Positions 33,511-44,900 of a stretch of DNA of 64,000 nt are shown here, piece after piece. The notes under the pieces are model-generated. The model saw nothing but the letters and a program-made list of their open reading frames with translations. It did no database searches and was not told the origin of the DNA. Position numbers and translations under genes: made by a program. The number at the start of each line of letters is the position of its first letter. Position 1 is the first letter of the stretch. This stretch comes from Scatophagus argus (lineage: Eukaryota > Chordata > Actinopteri > Scatophagidae): positions 423,110 to 487,109 of the forward strand of contig NC_058503.1 in assembly GCF_020382885.2 (NCBI RefSeq). Direction: 5' to 3'.

Positions 33511-35145
33511 AAGATATTTGTCCATGCACACTAAGGTTAGCCATGGTGTTCTACAAGGTTCTGTGCTTGGGCCGATCCTATTCACAATCTATATGCTCCC
33601 ACTAGGCAATATGATCAGAAAGCACTCTATAAATTTTCACTGTTATGCTGATGACACCCAACTGTATTTATCAATGAAGCCAGATGAAAGCAATCAGCTA
33701 ACACAACTGCAATCCTGTGCTGCAGATATTAAGACCTGGATGACCCACAACTTTCTTCTGTTGAACTCAGACAAAACTGAGGTTCTACTTGTTGGTCCAA
33801 AACATCTTAGACAATCTTTAGCTAATGATATAGCCTTTCATAACGGACTAGCTCCTGCCTCTAGCACTATTGTAAAGAACCTGGGTGTTAGCTTTGATCA
33901 GGACAACATTCACATAAAGCAAATCTCGAGGACTGCATACTTCCTCCTTCGTAACATTGCAAAAATCAGGCATGTCCTTTCCTTAGATGCTGCTGAGAAG
34001 CTCATCCATGCTTTTGTTACCTCTAGGCTGGATTACTGTAACTCTCTTTCGTCAGGATGCCCTAAAAAGTCCCTCAGGACTCTGCAGCTCATTCTGAACT
34101 CTGCAGCTCGTGTCCTGACTAAAACTAAGAGGCGTGACCACATTTCTCCTGTGCTGGCCTCTCTACATTGGCTTCCAGTAAAATTTAGAGTAGAATTTAA
34201 GATCCTCCTCCTAACCTACAAAGCCGTACATGGTCTGGCACCATCATATATCACTGATCTCATTGAACCATATGCAATTTCACTGCAATTTCCCAGCCTG
34301 GGATCAATAAAGTATATCTATCTATCTATCTATCTATATCAGCCCTCTAGTGTGCTGCGTTCCTTAGATTCAGACTTACTGGTAAATACCACAAATCTCC
34401 AAATGTAAATATGGAGCCAACCCTCCTTTTTGACAAAGCCTATAGTTAGACCAACCCCTAGTTATGCTGCTATAGGTTTAGATTGCTGGGGGAGATCCTT
34501 AGACACCAAGCTTTCAGAGCAGGGTGACTCACTCATCATGTCCCATCACCGGTACAGTACTAACTCGCCCTCTCCCCCCATTCAGAGTGGGTGTGCTCCA
34601 TCTTTCCTTAGCACTTCCGGAGCATGTTGCTGGATCCAGAATCTCCTACCCCGCCCTCCTGAGGCCTGGTACCGCTGCTGGATCCTGAGCCCTCTGTGGC
34701 CCTTCCTACTGCACTGATAGTGGTGCTGGATCCAGAACCCTCTCCATGGCCCTGCCCGGATCCTGCTGCTCCTGCTCTGCACTGTTCTCTCTATCCTCCC
34801 TGTCTCTCTCTATCTCCCCTTTTTCTCTCTATCTCCCCCTCTCCTGTCTCCCTTCATCTCCCTATCTCTCCTCTCCCCCCTCTCCCTCCCAGGCGGTCAC
34901 AGCAGAAGGCCATCTACACTGAGTCTGGTTCTGCTCGAAGTTTCTGCCTGTTAAAAGGAAGTTTTTCCTCACTACTGTCGCCATATGCTTACTCAGTGTG
35001 GGGTTTTGCCCTGGAACCTGTTTTTCTCTGATTCTGTTCTTTTTGGTTGTTGTTGTTGTTTACACACCTGTAAAGTGTCTTGAGATAACTCTGTTATGAA
35101 TTGGCACTTTAAATAAAATTAAATTGAATTGAATTGAAATGACAA
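33511..35145 (+). mobile_element. L2/CR1-type LINE, 5'-truncated, young-looking
   Basis: A 296-residue frame from 33518 ([31 protein letters not shown]) is nearly identical to the LINE at 19.0-23.5 kb from its palm motif onward and ends in the same 3' UTR and (GAATT)n tail at about 35140. It starts mid-RT, the usual 5' truncation of target-primed insertion. The frame is broken near 34270 by a short inserted LINE tail. Confidence 0.88.
34275..34341 (+). mobile_element. Short LINE tail inserted into LINE
   Basis: Compared with the sister copy (near 22709), about 65 extra bases lie between ..cattgaaccatat and cagccctctag. They read gcaatttcactgcaatttcc, cagcctgggatcaataaag, then tatctatctatc. 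This is the last few dozen bases of another LINE plus a CTAT tail. Confidence 0.8.
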
Positions 35146-35235
35146 AAACCTTGAACATAACACACGGAAACAAATACACATGATAAGACAAACATGAAAC
35201 ATGGCACATGGACTCAAAAACCAAAAGACAAGGCT
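35146..35235 (-). mobile_element. LTR fragment, part 2 (minus)
   Basis: aatacacatgataagacaa and aaaaaccaaaagacaa match the 24.06-24.12 kb part of the other LTR fragment, continuing the piece that ends at 33510. Confidence 0.55.
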
Positions 35236-35445
35236 GAAGAAGAACCTGAGGTTGTTCTTATTTTTTCAATTGATGCTGAGTAACAGGCTGCTCTGGCCTT
35301 CCGTAGGCCCTTTCTGTATGATTTGAATGCTCTTGTGCCAGGCCAGATTATTCTAACTTGTTGGAACGCCATTTCCTTTTTCCATTTGAGAGCGACTTTA
35401 GTTGGCATGAGACTCTTCCTTAACATTGGAGTGTTTGGTTATATT
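35236..35445 (-). mobile_element. LINE linker fragment, minus
   Basis: The reverse frame MPTKVALKWKKEMAFQQVRI and GLRKARAACYSASIEKI resembles the basic linker between endonuclease and RT in L2-type LINEs (compare 20.5-21.1 kb). Confidence 0.5.
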
Positions 35446-35450
35446 GAGAT

Positions 35451-35512
35451 ATGATACTGAAATGCAATTTCGCAGCCTGGGATCAATAAAGTATATCTAT
35501 CTATCTATCTAA
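35451..35512 (+). repeat. Short LINE tail, second copy
   Basis: tgcaatttcgcagcctggga, tcaataaagtatatctatct: the same unit as at 34.3 kb, with almost no body. Confidence 0.75.
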
Positions 35513-35589
35513 ATAAATTCTAATGGTACCTCCTTAAATTTTGCCACAGCACTATTGGATATTTACTGTACGAATTTTTTTCCTAGTGG

Positions 35590-36655
35590 CATGTAATCAG
35601 GTAATATAAATTCATCCATCCATACATCCATCTTCTTCCGCTTCATCTGGGACCAGGTCACGGGGGCAGCAGCTTGAGCAGGGATGCCCAGACTTCCCTC
35701 TCCCCAGACACATTTTCCAGCTCTTCCGGGCAGACCCCAAGGCGTTTCCAGGCCAGCCGAGTGACATAGTCCCTCCAGCGTGCCCTGGGTCTTCCTCGGG
35801 GCCTCCTCCCGGTGGGGCATGCCCGGAACACCTCCCCAGGAAGGCGTCCAGGGGGCATCCGAAACAAATGCCCGAGCCACCTCAACTGGCTCCTGTCGAT
35901 GTGGAGGAGCAGCAGCTCTACTCCAAGCTCCTCCCGGGTGACAGAGCTCCTCACCCTATCCCTAAGGGAGCGCCCTGCCACCCTGCGAAGAAAGCTAATT
36001 TCAGCCGCTTGTATCTGAGATCTCGTTCTTTCGGTCATGACCCAAAGTTCATGACCATAGGTAAGGGTAGGAACATAGATTGACGTTGATTTTCACCTTA
36101 CGGCTCAGCTCTCTCTTTACCACGACGGACCGATACAATGACCGCATTACTGCTGTTGCTGCACCAATCCGTCTGTCAATCTCAAATCCTGTCCATAAAA
36201 ATAATGAACAGGACCAGTGACAAAGGCCAGCCCTGCCAGAGGCCAACATGCACTGGGAACAGGTCCGATTTACTGCCGGCAATGCGGACCAAACTCCTGC
36301 TCCGAGAGTACAGAGACCGCACAGCCCTTAGCAAAGGACCCCGGACCCCATACTCCCAGAGCACCTCCCACAGGATGCCATGGGGAACACGGTCGAATGC
36401 CTTCTCCAAGTCCACAAAACACATGTGGACCGGTTGGACAAACTCCCATGAACCCTCAAGCACCCTGCGGAGGGTATAGAGCTGGTCCAGTGTTCCACGA
36501 CCAGGACGAAAACCGCATTGTTCCTCTTGGATCCGAGGTTCGACTATCGGCCGGATTCTCCTCTCCAGTACCCTGGCATAGACTTTCCTGGGGAGGCTGA
36601 GGAGTGTGATCCCTCTGTAATTGGAGCACACTCTCCGGTCCCCCTTCTTAAAAGT
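35590..36655 (-). mobile_element. LINE, minus, with internal deletion of catalytic core
   Basis: The upstream frame (36658-36182) has FRPGRGTLDQLYTLRRVLEG, VDLEKAFDRVPHGILW and a decayed QG-PLS motif, stopping at MDRI. It is followed almost at once by the C-terminal frame (36038-35658: MTERTRSQIQAAEISFLRR, WLGHLFRMPPGRLPGE, GRPRARWRDYV). The FADD palm and thumb between them are gone. Same family as 1.3 kb. Confidence 0.85.
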
Positions 36656-37340
36656 CAAGTCAAGTCAAGTCAACTTTATTTGTATAGCCCATTTTTACAA
36701 GCAGTTTGTCTCAAAGGGCTTAACATAACATCAGCAACATCCTCTGCCCTTCGACCCTCACATTGACTAAGGAAAAACTCCCAGAAAAACCTTTAACAGG
36801 AAAAAATGGAAGAAACCTCAGGGTGAGCAACAGAGGAGGGATCCCTCACCCAGGACGGGCAGACGTGCAATGGATGTTGTACAGGCAGGAAAGCAATTTA
36901 CAACATGAGAAATGACATAGTAATGAAAATTATAATGAACTGCTGTAACATTCATGTATTCTTTTTTTATGTGATGTTGAGAATCACTATCCTATCAGTT
37001 CGATTTCGGCCCGTAGGGAGAACCACCCCGCCGATAGTCGGTACACAGAGGAATGACAGGCAGATGTCAACAATACACATTGGGTTGGTCATAGAGCCTA
37101 CAGTTCAACTTGAAGATCTGGATGGAGAGATACCTGCAGAAAGATACAGAGAGAGAGAGAGAGAGAGGGAAAGGGAGGGAGAGACACAAGACTACGAGGA
37201 GAACTGGACACACAGTTAGTGACATAAAATAATGAACTGCATGTTAATCTGACGAGGGGAGAGGATAGAAGAGGAGAAGGAGGAGGGGAAACTGCTTGGT
37301 GGATCATGTTTGTGTCCCCCGGCAGCATAGGCCTATAGCA
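36656..37340 (-). repeat. LINE 3' UTR (minus) with (AAGTC)n and (AG)n
   Basis: Starts with four aagtc units, then aactttatttgtatagccca, ggaaaaactcccagaaaaac; ends with a GA repeat at about 37135-37190. Typical fish LINE 3' UTR in reverse. Confidence 0.6.
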
Positions 37341-38100
37341 GCTTAGCTATGATAGAGATTTAAAGATTAACAGTCAGACCTATTCTACCTGTGGCTATAT
37401 ATCATGAGGTGAGTGTAACTATGCCTACCAGCCCTACACACTTTATTTGGTGCTAACTATATGCTTTACTAAACAGAAAGGTTTTAAGTTTAGTCTTAAA
37501 AGTGGAGGTGGTGTCTGACAGTAAAAAAGAAGGTGAATTTGAAAACACTATCTGCAACAGAAAAATGTAAGACCATTTAGATATGTATAGCAATAATTCC
37601 TCCTAACTCATGCTCATCAGACAAAGCATCATAACAAGGCTAATGTTACTAAACTACATAGACTAGTGTATTTTGCTTTGTTATCTTGGGCAATACAGGA
37701 AAATTGCTCTGTGTTGGGATGTCAGTGTTTTCCCCCTGCTTCCTAGTGTCCTGTCATGTGGCCATGAGCAGGTAGCACATGCTCATCACAGCCCCGTGCT
37801 TGTGGAGCAGAATTGCAACCTTTTGAGGAAGGTTTCCAAATTATGGTTAGTGTTCTTTGCACAGGTGATGAATGTGCTGTTCGTGTTAGTGGGTGTGGTG
37901 GTGCCTAGGGGTGTTGTCCTGGGACAGGTATCCCAGTACAATAAACTAGATTACACCAGTGGTGCACCACTATGGCTAGTGCTGAGACATAATAAAAGAA
38001 GAACAAGAAAGAACCCATAATGAAATTCATCTTAAACATGCAACAGTACCAGGCAGAATGCAGTGGCTCTTGTAAGATGGTGCTTTGCCTGTTTGCTTGC
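37341..38100. other. Intergenic, no feature
   Basis: Nothing recognised. Confidence 0.4.
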
Positions 38101-40600
38101 TCCCATGACCCTGACAGATAAGTGGTATAGAAAATGGATGGATAGATGGATGGAAGATATTGATAGTTGTGAAGCAAATGTAAATTCATTAATCCTGAAC
38201 GCTGCAACAACAAGCATTCCTAAGAGCACAGTTAGCGGCAAAAAGAAAATTGTACCACGGTGGAACAATAACTGTAGTACTGCAATCAAGGAAAGAGGTT
38301 CTGCATTGAGAGTATTAAGAAAACATTATAGTGAAGACAATCTGATGGACTATCAAAGAAAGAGAGCTATTGCTCACCGGAGTCAAATTCCTTGTTCGTA
38401 TACGCAAACTTGGCCAATAAAGCTGATTCTGATTCTGAAAACAATAAAGTTATCCAAAAAGACAGCTTGGAGACAGTCCTGCTCCTCCATGGCTAGAGAA
38501 ATAAAGTGACACACATATATGACATACTTCAACTTACATGAAGTATGGTCAGTGGTTAAGAAGATGAGTGGGAAAAGGATATCTGTTAAAATTCCAGTCC
38601 TGGTCGATGGGGAATACCTAGCAATTAACATCAAAAGCTGATCTACTGGGCAAAACATTTGCAAGCGTACATAGTGGAAATCATTTAGATGAAAACCACA
38701 AGAAATGCAAAGAAGAAATTTTAAAGGAAAATGTTAGTGTTACAAGAAAAGATAATAATGAATCACCTATAGCAATGGAGATAACTCTCAAGGAGTTAAA
38801 AAATGCTTTGGAGGGAAGCGGGCACACAGCACCAGGCCAAGATAGATTATGCTATACTATGTTTAGACAACTACCTGATGAAGTATTGGTAATAATACTA
38901 AGCCTGTTCAACAAGATTCGGAGAGATGGTAAAATGCCTAGTAGCTGGAGGAAAGGTGCTTCCTTTCGCTAAACCAGATAAAGACCAAGCAAATGCAGGA
39001 AATTACAGACTTATAGGGTTAACTTCACATCCTTGCAAATGGATGGAGAAAATAATTGTTCAAAGATTAACTATATAGAAAAAATATTGCACATATGAGT
39101 AAGTGTTGCTTTAAAATGCCTGTATCAAAATCCTGCTAGATGGTCTTCACCAAGAGGAAAAAGATAAATAATGTACAGCTACAACAGGAAATTTAAATAT
39201 CTGTGACTGTGGTTTAATGAAAAATACACATGGAGGAACCATATTAAACAGACAGAGACTAAATGTAAAAAAGTACTAAACCTCATGAGATCAGTGGGGA
39301 GCAGACAAACAATCACTTTTAGATATATATAGAGCTTTAATCTGCTCATGTATAGATTATGGATGTATTACTTATGGTGTGGCTGCTAAAAATAACCTGG
39401 AGAAATTGGACAGAGTCCAGTTCAGAGTGGTGAGACTGAGTATAGGTGCAGTTAAAACAACTCTTATTGATTGATTGATTGTCTTATTGATAGAAGCTAA
39501 CGAACTGCCGCTGAGTCTCAGACAAATACAACTATCCCTGACTTACTGGGTGAAGTTGAAAGGTTCCGGGGAGAGACAACCAGCAACATCTGTGCTACAT
39601 GAATGTTGGGAATATTCAAAACAACACAAAGGGAAAGGATTTGAATGGCATATTAATGCAGAGGCAAAAGAACACGGGTCAGACAGCTTAAAATGTGGCC
39701 CAGATGTTGTCTGGGGTAATGTTCCTCCATGGATCCTTCCAGAACCAGCAGTAGATATGAAATTCAACAGAAAGTGTGAATGACTGGAAAAAGGGATGGA
39801 GAACATTGGACAGTTGGTAGAAGAATATCTAAGGAATAATTTTTATGACTATATTCCGATCTATACTGATGGATCTAAAGAGCCAGAAAGTGAGCATGTA
39901 GGAGCGGCAGGGTTCATACCAGAATTTGACATATCAATATGCAAAAGATTGAATAATAAACTGTCTGTGTTCACGGCAGAGCTCACTGCCATAATTCTTG
40001 GCTTACAGTGGATAGAAGAGGTGAGACCAGAGCGAGCAGTTATTTGCTCAGTTGTTTTAAGTTTAAATTCAAAAGTAATGAACAGAGAGGATTTGAAGAT
40101 GGAGATATTAATGCTACTGATGAGGATACAGAGACTTGCAGAGCAAAGCAGATGAGACATCTAAAAGAGCACTGAGACCAAATAATACCTATATCCTGCA
40201 AATCCCTTTTGTAAAAGGAGACACAAAATCAATGATAAGGAAATCGGTAAAAAAAAAAAAACTGTGGCAGAAGAAATGGGATACAGACCCCAAAGGCAGG
40301 CACTACCATAATATTCAAAACTCCATCAATGCTACAGATTTTAAAGGGAAGTGCAGAAGAGAGGAGGTCAGTATTTCATTGAAACAAGAGAATGCTGTAA
40401 GTCTCTCTTAAACTTTTTAAAGGTAACAGGACTGTGGAAAAGGATATGATTGTTTTTGTTTATAATAACTCTGTATCCATTTAGACTGTAACCTGAAGAA
40501 CAAGTCATCCTGAGTTACACACTCCAGTACAGTAGGTGGCGATATGCACCTTTCAAGTTGGTTGCAACACGCCAACCCCCAAAGAAAAGAAGAAGAAGAA
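38101..40600 (+). mobile_element. I/Nimb-type LINE with RNase H, degenerate
   Basis: In order: basic linker (38063-38509, WNNNCSTAIKERGSALRVLR), RT start (38775-38972: ITLKELKNALEGSGHTAPGQ, DRLCYTMFRQLPDEV), RT thumb and C-terminal frames (39100-39783), then an RNase H domain (39796-40100: IPIYTDGSKEPESEHVGAAG, FTAELTAIILGLQWIEE). The third RNase H Asp is lost (ICSVVLSLNS where ICSDS is expected). The 3' end agtaggtggcgatatgcacc is followed by GAA repeats. An RNase H domain after RT is characteristic of the I group of LINEs. Many stops; dead. Its end abuts the mmadhc promoter region. Confidence 0.75.
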
Positions 40601-40672
40601 GAAGGAGACAGTAGTAGAAGAAGAAGAAAAAAGTAGGAGGAGAAGAAGAAGAAGGAAGAAGAGAAGGTAGTG
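40585..40672. repeat. (GAA)n/(AGAAG)n purine tract
   Basis: About 85 bp of nearly pure A/G on the plus strand at the 3' end of the LINE. Confidence 0.85.
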
Positions 40673-41090
40673 AAGGTGAACGAAGCATGGGGAAATATTA
40701 CAGTTGTTGTGCTATTTTTGTATGATCTCGGTTTTTATATGCAAATAATAAAAAATGACATCATTATTACATTAATTATATTATAAGGTTAGAAGTCGAT
40801 CGTCTTTGTATTTTTATGTTCTGTCTAACAGTGAAAATGGCCGCTATTTAAAGCTACAGTCGCCTAGTTTGTTTGAACTATTTAACGTTGTGTTTTTTCA
40901 CAGCTTACAGTTAAAGCTAGCAATAGCTACGTTAGTTGGTCAGTCTGAAGTGTAGGAGAAGGACTGAGGGATTGACCAGATGTCATTAGGTGACGCTAAA
41001 TACCGAAGAATCGCAATTTTATCTGTCTATGTTATCTAAATAAAGTATGAGACAGGTGACAAAGAAGAGCAGCAGCAGCACGAATTTCTT
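40673..41090 (+). promoter_or_regulatory. mmadhc: mmadhc promoter / untranslated exon 1 region (putative)
   Basis: The first coding exon has a splice acceptor at 41935-41936, so an untranslated exon must lie upstream, as in human MMADHC. This interval between the LINE and the hairpin region is the likeliest place; candidate donors exist (for example caggtgac at 41054), but none is decisive. No TATA box or CpG island is evident. Confidence 0.3.
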
Positions 41091-41734
41091 TTGAGATATC
41101 AGGATCTGATGGATCCTTTTTTCACTGCATTGTTTATTGTTACTTAATGCATTTTTTTAATCAATTAATGTAATGTTTGTATTTTTCTATGAGATGGTTA
41201 ATTCATGTTCATTCATGTCGTCTTCTTCTGAAAATGTAAAAACGTCCACATAAGTGTTGACATTTTTGACTCTCTAGTCTGCATTGTGTGGCTCCCACCA
41301 TTTGCAGCAGTTTTATTTCATTTTAGGTCGATTTTGCATCTCTGTTATTCAGTTAAAAGTCATGTATTTTTGTGTTAGCGTGTAGCAAGTGAAATGATGG
41401 AAATGATTCACACAGTCATGGCAGTCAGCAGTAAAAATAAAGTGGAGGAGTCACCACTGCATTGTTGGATTGCTCTTTAAAATACTCATTTTAGATGACC
41501 ATGGGCAAGATTTTTTAGGTGCACCTTATCCATTCTTTGACCTGACGCAGCTATCTTTGCTGTTGGAATGCTCATATTTGATGAGCCAAGTAGCATCATT
41601 TGAGATGAATTACAACCCAAATGGTCTCCGGCCGTAAAGGCTAGAACAACATTTAAAATCAAAATTCTCCCCCAAAATTTATTATTTCTTAACTAATTTA
41701 TTACTTATCAATTGTCCAGAGTACTTAACACTCA

Positions 41735-41840
41735 GCGTTATAATGGGAGTATAACGCTGAGCACCCAAGGAGTGCAATGCTGAGTACTTAACACTCAGCA
41801 TTGCACTCCTTGGGTGCTGAGCGTTATACTCCCGTTATAC
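41735..41840. repeat. Long imperfect hairpin
   Basis: Left arm 41735-41785, 7-nt loop acttaac, right arm 41793-41840. About 48 bp pair with only a few mismatches. The word gagtacttaacactcagc also occurs as a direct repeat at 41718 and 41782, and a small hairpin (agcgttat...agtataacgct) is nested in the left arm. No coding sequence. Confidence 0.85.
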
Positions 41841-41936
41841 CCTTGAAAGGAGGACATACAGAAAGACTGGGATTTTTACTTTACTGTCAAAATAGATGTG
41901 TTTGGTTGTTTCTGACTGCTTCATCTACTCTTATAG

Positions 41937-41983
41937 AAACACCGTAGAGACTGAGAAAACAGAGACACACCAGGATGGCCAGC
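41937..41983 (+). CDS. mmadhc: mmadhc exon 2: 5' UTR and MAS
   Basis: AG at 41935-41936, ATG at 41975-41977, donor GT at 41984-41985. Only three codons (ATG GCC AGC) are coding, then [10 protein letters not shown] follows in frame in the next exon. Human starts MANVLCNRARLVS, so this tiny coding piece is expected. Confidence 0.9.
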
Positions 41984-44900
41984 GTAAGTCAGGTTTGTCT
42001 TTACTTTTATAATATTAAGAGATTGAGATGTTTTTTACAGCCTAACTGCAACTTAAGAAAACACATGCAGATAGAACTGGTATGACAGACGCATACGCCT
42101 CAGTACAATGTAGTCCAAACTGTGATCTCAGTCAGATATGTGTAAATTCAATTCTCTGTTTCTAACTGTTATTAATTCTCTGAATCTAGTTGTTTCTAAA
42201 TGTCAACAAAAAACATTACATTACAAACATTAGTACATTATAAACTTTGTAAAGGTGGAATTTATTGCTGAGGTGTTGTTGAATTGAACTGAATAAGGAC
42301 ATGTTTACTGGAAAAGTTTATTAGTCCTGAAAAATCCCACTGAAAGATGAAACAGGACATTAAAAATTATTTTATTATTTTGATATTTTCTGTATTCTGA
42401 TATGGTTTTCAATCACAGTCTTTTTTCAGTGACAGCACTTTTTTAAGTTTGTTTAAGTAAACTTTGAACTGATGTTATGCTGGTCTGGCCGAGGTCTGCT
42501 GGAGCAGTTATGGTCAGCTATCATAGCTAACGTCGGTTCTTATATGAGAAAGGCTCAATATGCTTGCTGTGTGGAAGTTTCACTGTAATCATGGAAACCA
42601 CTGCTGCATGCCAAGTGTCTTGTCAGATGCTTCGGAGCAGACCTCTCTCCAACAAAGTGTTTATAGTGAAAAAAATACTGATATTGTAAAAACAAACTGT
42701 TTCTGAAAATAGATAGACATGAGAAAACGGTTAAAACATTGTCATTGAAAAACAGTACAATAATATCAAAAAGCAGTACTTTTCAATGTATTTGTTTTCA
42801 GTTACATTTTGTTTTCAATGTCAAATTTATTGTTGATGCCAACATTTAAAGAGAGTGTTCTAACTCTATAGCCACCTGAGTGTGAGTCTCGACACTATGA
42901 AAAGAATGCATCAAACTCTGTTGTGTGTTTGTTTTGTACAGCTAATGAAAAGTAAATCAACAGTAGTCATACATTAAATCCATCTTCCATGAAGGTTCTA
43001 ATTTTCAGTACAGTGACAAACGTTTGTTATTTGTTTCAGTGTTTGATTGAATTTTCCTCAGGATCAATAAAGTATCTATCTAGCTAGCTATCATTTGTTC
43101 ACATGATTTAGACTCTTCAACATGAAGATATTATGAATATATTTCATTTTTTGTCATTGTGAATGCAATATTCTTTTTATTAAACATTATGTGGTTGGGG
43201 GCTTGTCTGTGAGAGAGGCTAACACTGATGTGTTTTCAGGTCATGCGTAGCAGAGCTAGACTAGTCAGTTACCTCCCAGGACTTCAGGTGTTGGTACGTC
43301 ATGTGACTGGAGCCAGAGCCTTTTCTGGTGCTGTATCCTCAGGCTCTGATGAGCCCCACATAGCCATCACTGCTTTTAACATGGGTATGTAATAGCTGTT
43401 TTTTTTCTATTTGTTTTTTTTTTTTCATTTGAATGTGTATTTTCTGTTAAACCACTTTGGCATGCATTATGTTCCTGATTATTTTCCTGATGCGCCTTTT
43501 TGGCTAAGGACCGCGAACAGTGTGGCCTGATGAGAACATGGGGCCTTTTGGACCTCAGGACCAACACTTCCAGCTCCCTGGTGATGTGGCTTTTGATTGC
43601 CACCTGGAAGGACAATCAGAGCAGAAGAAGAGCTTGGCACACAACATGATCCCTGATGTGCTTCCTCCCCTGTCCATCAGTGTGAGACATGAGCTCATAT
43701 TGACCCAGTTTGTCGGAGACTTCTTTGTAAGTGTAGTAATGTTTTTGTGATTGAGAACACTGCTCCACATCTATGGGAAAAATCACTTTAATATTCTTTT
43801 CTATTATGGCCAGAAAAAAATGCTAATTTCTGATTGTTTTGCATTTATGTTAAAACTTAAACCAGTACCCCACATATACAGTGGCTTGCGAAACTATTTG
43901 GCCCCCTTGAACTTTGTGACCTTTTGACACATTTCAGGCTTCAAACATAAAGATATAAAACTGTAATTTTTTGTGAAGAAACAACAACAAGTGGGACACA
44001 ATCATGAAGTGGAACAAAATTTATTGGATATTTTTAACTTTTTTAACAAATAAAAAATGAAAAATTGGGTGTGCAAAATCATTCAGCCCCATTGAGTTAA
44101 TACTTTGTAGCGCCACCTTTTGCTGCGATTACAGCTGCAAGTCGCTTGGGGTATGTCTCTATCAGTTTTGCACATTGAGAAACTGATATTTTTGCCCATT
44201 CCTCCTTGCAAAACAGCTCGAGCTCAGTGAGGTTGGATGGAGAGCGTTTGTGAACACCAGTTTTCAGTTCTTTCCACAGATTCTCAATTGGATTGAGGTC
44301 TGGACTTTGACTTGGCCATTCTAACACCTTGATATGTTTTTTGGTGAACCATTCCATTGTAGCTTTTGCTTTATGTTTTGGATCATTGTCTTGTTGGAAG
44401 ACAAATCTCCGTCCCAGTCTCAGGTCTTTTGTGGACTCCATCAGGTTTTCTTCCAGAATGGTCCTGTATTTGGCTTCATCCATCTTCCCATCAATTTTAA
44501 CCATCTTCCCTGTCCCTGCTGAAGAAAAGCAGGCCCAAACCATGATGCTGCCACCACCATGTTTGACAGTGGGGATGGTGTGTTGAGGGTGATGAGCTGT
44601 GCTGCTTTTACGCCAAACATAACGTCTTGCATTGTTGCCAAAAAGTTCGATTTTGGTCTCATCTGACCAGAGCACCTTCTTCCACATGTTTGGTGTGTCT
44701 CCCAGGTGGCTTGTGGCAAACTTTAAACGACACTTTTTATGGATATCTTTAAGAAATGGCTTCCTTCTTGCCACTCTTCCATAAAGGCCAGATTTGTGCA
44801 GTATACGACTGATTGTTGTCCTATGGACAGATTCTCCCGCCTCAGCTGTAGACCTCTGCAGTTCATCCAGAGTGATCATGGGCCTCTTGGCTGCATCTCT

